In this document: positions 57,151-64,000 of the stretch, piece after piece
Layout: the number at the start of each line of letters is the position of its first letter
Numbering within the stretch: the first letter of the stretch is position 1
Origin: Nepenthes gracilis
Lineage: Eukaryota; Streptophyta; Magnoliopsida; Caryophyllales; Nepenthaceae
Assembly: GCA_033239525.1 (NCBI GenBank)
Contig: BSYO01000004.1
Coordinates: 12,376,037-12,440,036, forward strand
Length of the DNA: 64,000 bases
Direction: 5' to 3'
Translations under genes and position numbers: made by a program
Notes under the pieces: generated by a model
What the model saw: only the letters and a program-made list of their open reading frames with translations
Told to the model about the DNA's origin: nothing
Database searches by the model: none

Positions 57151-57640
57151 TATTACGAACTCTTCGATACACCCTTGGAAGCTCAACCACTGACGTTGAC
57201 CTAGAGATGAAGGGCTTGGCCAATGACACTGAATATTACATGCTGTTTTATTTTTTCCTGCACATGTACCCCACCCCCTCTATGATTTTGGTAACCCATT
57301 TCTGCTTTCTATTTTTTGATGATTTGGCATGGTTATTTTTCTGTTTTGGTGGGCCACGGGCTATTGCCTTCCATCTTTAAGAAGCCTATTCCTGTAGTTC
57401 TAGAGGGAAGAAAAACCTTTACTGCCTTTTATTCTCTCTCTTTCTGTTTCCTTGCCCCCCTTTCTCTACTTCTCTTTTTCTCTCTCCTTGTCTTTCCCTA
57501 CTTTCCTGTGTCTCATACTTCTGCTTCTCCTTCTCTTCTCTATTTTTTCCTACTGCCTTCTTTTGCTAGAACTCCCCTCTCCTCATCACTCTCACTGGCT
57601 CGCCGACGATTGCCACAATTAAACCGTAGAGCACGCATCA
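57151..57640 (+). repeat. 3' LTR of the chimeric retrotransposon (490 bp)
   Basis: Same length as the 5' LTR. It starts TATTACGAAC (TG mutated to TA) and ends GCACGCATCA. The tract just before it (GATGAGGATGACAA) is only weakly purine-rich. Confidence 0.9.
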
Positions 57641-57873
57641 TAAACGCAACGTTTATTGGCTCCTAGGTGGCCCTTCAACTTATATGGTTGCATGTTTATG
57701 GGCTTATTTAAACCAAACATTTTCAAAGTGAATAGTCACACTTCCCATTAGATTCCCTTGTGATTTGAAAGTCTTGAGAGCTACAAATTTGTCTTCCACA
57801 CTCATCCATTACTTCGTGTCAATTTAAGGGACCAGTCACTTATGGTGTTGCTGACATTGCCTTAATTTTAATA

Positions 57874-58131
57874 TTGTTTGATGTTTTTTCTCTTTATAAT
57901 AAGTATAACATTCCTCCAACTATTTCTCATGTCATCCACACCCTTGAAGATACGATTTCATCCCCACGTGAGGGTTTCATGACTGTATACGAGGCCCACA
58001 TGAAAAGTTGGCTCCACCTCCCTATTGCGAGGGAGTTTGTGGAGGTAATGAATGGGCTTCAAATCCCAATTGCAAGATTCCACCCTAACGCGGTATGTTA
58101 TTTGGTTGCTTTGTGCATCTTCTTTAGATAG
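57874..58131 (+). pseudogene. Fragment resembling the 'putative gypsy-type transposon' domain
   Basis: An 85-codon open stretch includes SPREGFMTVYEAHMKSWL, LPIAREFVEVMNGLQIPI and FHPNAVCYLVALCIFF. The pattern (a Y-E-x-H-L-x-x-G-L-R-L-P-like start, then x-Q-L-x-P-N-A-W-like) is that of a domain common in plant retroelement proteins of unknown function, known to me as Pfam PF04195. It is cut at the 3' end and has no neighbours from the same protein. Call based on memory of the pattern only. Confidence 0.45.
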
Positions 58132-58559
58132 CTTATGAAAGATTTAGATGCTTGTGTTGTTGAAGTCCTTTTTATGTTTAACTAGAAGAGTGGGTGGATT
58201 TCCCTAACCCCTCAAATAAAATTGAGAATTAGAGAAGAGAACCTTGACTCAAGAAGAATTGAAAGGAAATGTTTTTCTTCGTTAAGGTCCTAGACAGTCA
58301 ACCTCTGTCCAATAGATGAGACAACCTAAACTTGGCTTACAATGGTCTCATGGTCTCGTGAGTGAGAGAGATTTTTTTTCTCAGCAAAAAATTGGCATAA
58401 TCAAGCTTCATGCAAATGAGTGCCATCAAACTAGTAAGTTTTTAACAATCCAGGTTTTATCTGTCTTTGAGTGCTATATATTGGAACCGGACTGCTTATT
58501 TAAAATGTAAGAAAATAATTAACAAAGCATAACAAATAAATAATATCACAAATAATAGA
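58132..58559. other. AT-rich repeat debris, left half of the LINE target
   Basis: No gene. The last part (from about 58,500) was contiguous with 60,161 before the LINE-type insertion. Open frames are short and without motifs. Confidence 0.45.
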
Positions 58560-58577
58560 AAATACATAATTTTATCT

Positions 58578-60142
58578 TTTTTTTTATTTTTTTGGTAAGT
58601 AAGTGTTTTGGATTATAGTGAGAAAAATATTACAGAATCTATATTTTTACTCCAAGTATTTTGACTTGGAGTAAAAACATAAACTGTTGGGGCATACCCC
58701 GAGCAACAAATACATCAGAAAATACAAAAAACTTCACTAGGAGGATACGCGATCAACATAATCAACAAAATATGAGACCAGCCTAATAAATGAACTAACT
58801 CAAAAACCGCCGCTTGCAAATCGACATGAGAAACATAGCAAACGGGTAACAACCAAGCCAGCCATCATAGACTAGAAAAAAACAGCCCGAAGCATCTGCA
58901 GCAGTGCAAAAATCCAGATCTGAAATTTCAGCAACATCAGCTCCAGTAACCACAACTTAGAAACATCCATACAGGCAGCCGGCACATTCTGAACCAGCAA
59001 ACACCAGCAGCATCCGGACAGCAGAGCCAAGAACAGCTGCACAACCCCAGCCCAAACAATTAGGACTAGTGTTAACGCTGTTCTGCATCGATTCCAGCAA
59101 GACCGAGAGCTGCCCCAAGATTTCCAATGCCCCCAACACCAACAAATGGCTCCAGCAGCAACCATTTGCCTGCTTGGTTTACGCCTGGCTTCAGCAAGCA
59201 GCAAACAGCATTCCAGTTAAGTACAGTGCTCACCCGTCAGCATCGAGTATATTAGGCAATCTCATCATTCTTCAGCAACACAACGCCTCAGGACAGCAAG
59301 GATGCTAAGAACTAAAGCCGCGGCACCTGCAACATCAATGCAGACAGGCAACTGAAAATGATTTAGCATCACAGCCACTCACTCCAACAATGGCAACCGA
59401 ACCAGCATATCAGACTTCAGCAATTGCATCAAATCTCATTCTTACTATACTAATCAGCACCAACATCCAGCATCAAGATGGCAACAAGGGAAATCCGAAC
59501 AATATCAGCACCATGCTCAATCCCAGCACTCCACAGAGAGAATGCCAATATAGCAGCAATGAGGTGGCACCACCAACCAACCCCATCAAGGCCATTGACG
59601 AACCCAAGTAGCATCAAATGCACCAATAGTGCATCAGAAGAAACAGCAGGTCATTCACACCTATCCCTACTGTCTGGACCATGCGAATGAAATTAGCAGC
59701 AAATTTCTTCGAGTGCAACAACAAAGCAATTTTGACAGCTTAAAATCACAAGGCAGTATTGACACCATCAGTATCTAGGGACATGAATAGAACCAGATTT
59801 AAAATTCCTCATGCTGATACTGCAACAGAGCAAAAAAAAACCAGGGACAGCCTCATGCACTTCACTCTCACACCAGTATAGCATTAGCCGACTTAATCTT
59901 CCCAGCAGGTCAGATCCTTCTCATGCCAGCAGGAACATCAGTCACCACAATTCGCTAACCCAGCTACCCCTACAGCAGACCACCAAACAAGTTCACATAG
60001 TTAATCAGTCAGGGGTAGCACATCCAAAGCACAGGGTCTCTTCCTATGGAAAATCTTCAACATAGCAGCATCCCTAGACCACAATCAGGTATACTCGCCG
60101 AACCAACCACTACAACCACAACCAGCTTCCCCACTCAGAGTT
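58578..60142 (-). mobile_element. LINE-type (non-LTR) retroposon insertion, 1,565 bp
   Basis: Flanked by a perfect 18-bp direct repeat AAATACATAATTTTATCT (58,560-58,577 and 60,143-60,160). On the minus strand the insert ends in a poly(A)-like tail preceded by ACTTACTTACC. A long direct repeat and an A-tail are the signature of target-primed reverse transcription. A 14-bp perfect stem-loop lies about 65 bp from the tail. The body is rich in TGCTG on minus and has no ORF1, endonuclease or RT motif, so it is a 5'-truncated 3' region of a LINE or a non-autonomous retroposon. Confidence 0.87.
58644..58677 (-). ncRNA. 3' stem-loop of the LINE-type retroposon
   Basis: TTTTTACTCCAAGT, loop ATTTTG, ACTTGGAGTAAAAA: a 14-bp perfect stem with a six-base loop near the 3' end of the element RNA. 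In LINEs with conserved 3' hairpins the element RT binds such a structure to start copying. That role is inferred here. Confidence 0.65.
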
Positions 60143-60160
60143 AAATACATAATTTTATCT

Positions 60161-60769
60161 AAAAGGCTCCCTTTTTAAATGAGAAAGAAAAATCATTAGA
60201 CCATACATCTGAAATATCCACTATATAATATATGTTCATTTATATAATCCCAATAAATATAAGGATATAATACCTTATAATAAATAAACTCGAGCGGTAA
60301 TAAGTATAAGGCAAAAAAGAAAAAATAAGACCAATAAATCATTCTTCTCAATTTCAAGAATAACATACCTAAGGTCGGTAGAGATTGGAACACGATTTGA
60401 AACTTACTCGAATACTCGAACCTTCATCTTCTCCCTTTTCTCCTTCTTTCTCTTCTTTTTCTCACAGTGTTGGTGCTCTAGGTCTTTGGAATTGTAAAAT
60501 GATTAACCTTAAAATGCATTAGATACATTTATATCAAGAAGGGTGCTTGAGCTCCAATTGGGCGCGCGTTGAGCACATGCCTACTGTACCCGATGCATGA
60601 GATCCCTTCAAGTGTATGTCGGGTGCTGATTATTTGGAAAGTCATGCTCATGTATCGCTCGGGTGTTCCTCAGGTGCGCTTTAATCTAAAAATGGCGCTC
60701 ATGCGCAAGGCAGCTGCCTATTGTGCACTAATTTACAGCTTTTTTGGACCAATATAATACATGTGCGTC
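60161..60769 (-). repeat. Gypsy-LTR-like debris downstream of the Copia remnant
   Basis: The minus-strand reading has the style of the Gypsy LTRs in this window: a GGGTGCTTGAGC / GCGCGCGTTGAGC patch near 60,540-60,580 and a purine tract near 60,420-60,470. No partner or clear ends were found. It holds the LINE insertion at its left side. Confidence 0.4.
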
Positions 60770-61370
60770 CTTGTTTGAACCACCAAACGACACGTCAAAT
60801 GGATATATGACCCACACGAGAGTAACCCATAACCTAACAAGCTTCCTTTCACTACCTATGGAGGCAATCATCATCCCGCTAATAGTTTGGCAAAACTTCC
60901 CCCTTGTATCACTTTGGTTCATGCCCGATTCATTCTTCTTGTTCCTAACATTGTCAAACGTTAACAACTCTAAATCAATGGCATTTTGCACCAAATGATA
61001 TCTCACATCAATATGTTTCGATTTGGAATAAAATGACAAGTTTCTATATAGGCGAATTGCACTTTTATTGTCATAAAACAATACATATTACTTTTACTTG
61101 GAATCGAGTTCTCAGATGAACTTCTTTATCCACAGTATCTCTTTACTTGCCTTCGTCACAGTAATGAATTCTACTTTGATGGTTGAGAGAGTAGCACACT
61201 TCTACAACTTAGATTATTAAGAAATAATTCCGCTCGTGAACATAACAAGATACCCCAAGGTGGACTCTCGAGAGTCGACATCACCTGTCATGTCTGTATC
61301 AGTACACTCAACCAAAAGTGGCTTAACGCTTCTAAAATATAAGCACCATCTGGAAGTTCCTCAAAGATAT
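60770..61370 (-). pseudogene. Copia RNase H domain and C-terminus (remnant)
   Basis: Minus-strand blocks: YTDTDMTGDVDSRESTLGYL near 61,225-61,310, then FYDNKSAIRLYRN and SKHIDVRYHLV near 60,985-61,080. These are standard Ty1-Copia RNase H motifs (usually DADWAGD..., DNxSAIxL, KHIDxRYH). After RYH the frame continues about 85 codons without stops to 60,730, but the expected LTR start is not visible. Confidence 0.88.
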
Positions 61371-62230
61371 CTTAATATCCATTTCACCGTGGACTAATAC
61401 TCCTTACTGGGACTTGAAAGAAAATGACTAATCGTTCCAATAGTATGAACAATATTTAGTCTTGTATATACCATAGAGTACATTAAATTGCCCACGGATG
61501 AAGAGTAGGGGATGCTTCTCATGCTTGCCTTTTGGTCATCCATAAAAGGGTATTACTGATTACTCAATTTAAAATATTTTACCAATAGAGTGCTCACCAG
61601 CTTGGACTTCTTCATGTTGAAATGTTGAAATACCTTTTTAATGTAACTCTTTGGGGACATCCATAATTTTCTTATTTTACGATAGCAAAATATTCTTATA
61701 ACTAGAAAAATTTTCACCAGCCCCAAATCCTTCGTGACAAAGTATTTTCTAAGCTGTTACTTCAATTCGGTGATCCGAGAGGCTTTTCTTCCAATAATGA
61801 GCATAATATCCAAATAGAGTAGGAGAATAACAAAATCATCTTTGAAAAACCTTGGAATGAAGATATAGTGATCTGAAATAGTCTTTCAATAGCCTTGACT
61901 TATCATAACAGACTTAAGCTTTTTATACTATTATCTTGGAGCTTGCTTTAGTCTACACTAGCTTTTTTTTAGATGACACATTAAACGCTCCATTCACTAA
62001 AGTCAGAGTCCCCCCACTCCAAGTAAATTTTCTCCTCAAGGTCACAATGAAGAAATGTCATCCGTATATCCAATTGTTCCACTTTCAAATCAAGAACCAT
62101 AGCTAATCCAAGCATCATCCTTACTGACAACATCTTTACAATAAAAGTAAAAATCTCTTCAAAGTCGATACCCTTCCTCTAATTGAAACCTTTCACAACC
62201 AGCCTCGCCTTATGTCTAGGTTGTGGGGCG
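61371..62230 (-). pseudogene. Copia reverse transcriptase (remnant)
   Basis: Blocks in order on minus: HKARLVVKGFN, stop, RKGIDFEEIF near 62,150-62,215; LDLKVEQLDIRMTFLHCDL near 62,035-62,095; YLDIMLI near 61,800-61,820, where the catalytic YVDD is changed; QHFNMKKSKLVSTL near 61,580-61,625; and NLMYSMVYTRLNI near 61,455-61,500. Unmistakable Ty1-Copia RT, but the active-site change and many stops mean no activity. Confidence 0.9.
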
Positions 62231-63430
62231 TTCTCGTTAGCCTTCACACAAAAGACTCACTTATTATTCAAAACTCATTTGCCCTTAGGCAATTTAGTTA
62301 ACTTAAATGTGTGGTTCTTCTACAATGACTTTATTTCATCTTGCATGACTTCTATCCATTCTATTTATACTCATCCTCCAGAATTTCACAAAAACTTTTG
62401 GATTCTCCCCCATTGGTAAGCAGCACGTACTCATTAGCTGATAAGTGAATAGAGAGCCTTTGATCTGCTATAAATCGTCAGAATGGAATGGTCTCGGTGG
62501 GTTCGGCAACATCATGAGTAACAATGTCATCCTCTCCATTGAGCATAGGAGTCCCATGGTCTTCTTCTTCTTCGGTATTGCCTTGATCACAATCTTCATT
62601 ATAAATAGGTACCGATATCAATGATTCAAGATTCGTATCACAATACTGACTGTTGTCGTTGTTGGAAATGACCTTCTCCACTTTAATAATACCTTCAATT
62701 ATCTCATTTTTAATGAACACTACATCCCTTGATCGAATAAGCTTTTTTTTTCTATCGGATCATTGAATTGATATCCCGACTCATTTTCTCCATAATCAAG
62801 ATAGATGTACTGTATTGTCTTCGATTCCAACTTGGACCTTTCATCCTTTGGGATGTGGACAAAGTACTCGCACTCAAATACGCACAAATGGTCATAAGAT
62901 ACTTCCATTCCGAACTACACCTTCTCTAGTATTTTTCCATTCAGTGAATTGCTAGGTGATAGGTTAATTATATGAGACACGAAATTTAAGGTTCCCCCCC
63001 CCCAAAATGAACCGGGGAGGTTTGCCTCCAAAAGCATACAACAAAATCTCTTAATCAGCGTCCTGTTCATTTGTTCAGTCATATCATTTAGCTGCAGTGT
63101 TTTCGGTGGGGTCATTTTGTGTTGAAATCCATGAATTCGATAATACACGTTGAATGCTCCAATATGTTATCTACCATTATCACTCCGGATATACTTAAAC
63201 TTCTTTCCCATTTGTCTCTCTATTAGGGCATGAAATTGTTTGAAAATATCAATAGCTTGATCCTTTGATTTTAACGAATGCACCTATAACTTTCTTGAAC
63301 AATCATCAATAAACGTGATGAAATAAAGTGTTTCTTCGAGTATATTAACTTTGAGAGGATCAAATTTGTTGGTATAAACTAGCTCAATAAGATTCATCTT
63401 CTCCGTGAACAAGTTTCAATAGAACAAAAC
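62231..63430 (-). pseudogene. Copia integrase (remnant)
   Basis: Minus-strand segments: a core part with TPPKTLQLNDMTEQMNRTL and LPGSFWG at 62,960-63,110, and the region after the core with VSYDHLCVFECEYFVHIPKD at 62,840-62,908 (usually LRVFGCKAFVHIPKDERSKLD). A linker with acidic stretches is at 62,478-62,720. Frames are broken by stops, and an eight-C run at 62,996-63,003 may cause a frameshift in the core. Confidence 0.88.
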
Positions 63431-63935
63431 TTGCCATTGCTTCCCTACCATACAATGAGATCAAGTCTTCAATTTAGCTTCTTACACACCTCGGAAGAAG
63501 TTTTTCTTGGCCAAATAATTTAGCCCCTTTTTGCTCATGTAGCTTAACCATCGGTACCACAAATCTGAAGACTCATTACTTCTCACAACATGCATTTCTC
63601 TTGCTGAATTAGGGCTTGCAACATATATAAATTAGAAATGTTTTTTCTCGAGTTATAATTAGAGATCCTCTAGTCAATTTTTATATCCCTTCACAAAATG
63701 TGTTGCAAAACCCTTCATCATCAAGCTTCCCTACTTGAAATAAGATTCATCGAATGTCTAGGAAGTGTCACACATCCATCAACAACAGTTTGGTTCCACT
63801 ATTGATGATCAGGCACACGTCACTATCATCGACAATCCGAGATGTGCCTTCATTTCCCATCTTTAACACTCCAAAATTATCATAAGTTTAAGACATGAAG
63901 AATTTTCTTCATGACATGACATAAAGTGAGGTACC
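63431..63935 (-). pseudogene. Copia gag-pre-integrase region (remnant)
   Basis: Minus-strand reading: NEGTSRIVDDSDVCL and LLMDVXHFLDIR near 63,750-63,865, then KLDDEGFCNTFCEG near 63,690-63,735, and HEQKGAKLFGQEK near 63,500-63,540 (normally HMSEKGLQxLAKK). This is the segment between protease and integrase in Copia. Gag and the 5' LTR lie outside the window or beyond the LTR boundary at 63,936. Confidence 0.8.
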
Positions 63936-64000
63936 TGTGACGACCCAAATTCTAAAACATAGAAGTCCCAATCGTGGGATCAAAATAATCAAAGAATCGA
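63936..64000 (-). repeat. Probable Gypsy LTR edge interrupting the Copia element
   Basis: From TGTGACGACCC onward the Copia reading stops. The new sequence resembles the 3' LTR edge of solo LTR H (TGTGACGAACC at 21,680). It continues beyond the window, so orientation and length are not established. Confidence 0.45.

Larger units (their letters stand above)
53832..57640 (+). mobile_element. LTR retrotransposon carrying fragments of three host genes (3,809 bp)
   Basis: Two direct 490-bp LTRs (53,832-54,321 and 57,151-57,640) are flanked by a perfect TAAAC repeat (53,827-53,831 and 57,641-57,645), so the element is complete. Inside are a gag-like start and then, all on the plus strand, pieces of plastid-type glucose-6-phosphate isomerase, an ER-type Ca2+-ATPase and an aldehyde dehydrogenase. 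No protease, RT or integrase is visible. Mobilisation must have relied on enzymes from another element. The LTRs differ by very roughly 10-15 percent by eye, so the insertion is old. Known gene-carrying elements such as maize Bs1 are the nearest parallel. Confidence 0.9.

Noticed and set aside
53832..57640. Pack-MULE or Helitron as the carrier of the gene fragments
   Set aside because: The ends are 490-bp direct repeats starting TG and ending CA with a 5-bp TSD, not terminal inverted repeats with a 9-bp TSD or a Helitron CTRR end.
58872..59204. 110-codon frame as a LINE protein
   Set aside because: Cys/Trp/Leu-rich low-complexity reading of TGCTG-rich DNA with no endonuclease, RT or RNA-binding motif.

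Overview
The window is plant nuclear DNA, most likely from a flowering plant. Three things point to this: one intact BASIC PENTACYSTEINE transcription factor gene, a family known only from land plants; Ty3-Gypsy and Ty1-Copia retrotransposons with initiator-Met-tRNA-type primer sites; and low GC with many A/T runs. About nine tenths of it is transposable-element sequence, nearly all decayed. I found no bacterial-style operon, CRISPR array or RNA gene.

Layout. 1-2,000: two 400-bp LTR-like arms in inverted orientation, the right one pointing at the gene. 2,444-3,656: the BPC gene (two coding exons), carrying an unusual in-frame 36-residue tandem duplication. 3,717-6,441: AT-rich DNA without genes. 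6,442-49,254: one nest of LTR retrotransposons, resolved here through paired LTRs and target-site duplications (TSDs). Outer element B (minus, TSD ATGTC) was hit by element C (minus, TSD G/A-CAAA). C was hit in its 5' LTR by element D (plus, TSD AT-A/G-AT). D was hit in its internal region by element E (minus, TSD TTAAT). Inside E lie an Ogre/Tat-type reverse transcriptase fragment split by a solo LTR (H, TSD TTATC), element G with very long LTRs, and element F. 49,666-52,846: a 3.2-kb solo LTR (L, TSD TAATC) holding three tandem-repeat arrays.

53,832-57,640 is the most interesting item. It is a bounded LTR retrotransposon (two 490-bp LTRs, TSD TAAAC) with no recognisable pol genes. Its interior carries fragments of at least three host genes: plastid-type glucose-6-phosphate isomerase, an ER-type Ca2+-ATPase and a mitochondrial-type aldehyde dehydrogenase. 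They lie end to end, on the same strand, without obvious introns and in one shared reading frame. This resembles gene-transducing elements such as maize Bs1. 58,578-60,142 is a LINE-type retroposon on the minus strand with an 18-bp TSD and a 3' stem-loop. 60,770-63,935 is a decayed Copia polyprotein (minus), cut at the window end by what looks like another Gypsy LTR.

Only the BPC gene looks capable of making a full protein. The other coding traces are pseudogenes. Boundaries backed by LTR ends plus TSDs are good to a base or two; boundaries inside E and around G and F are approximate. All family calls were made by reading motifs, without database searches.
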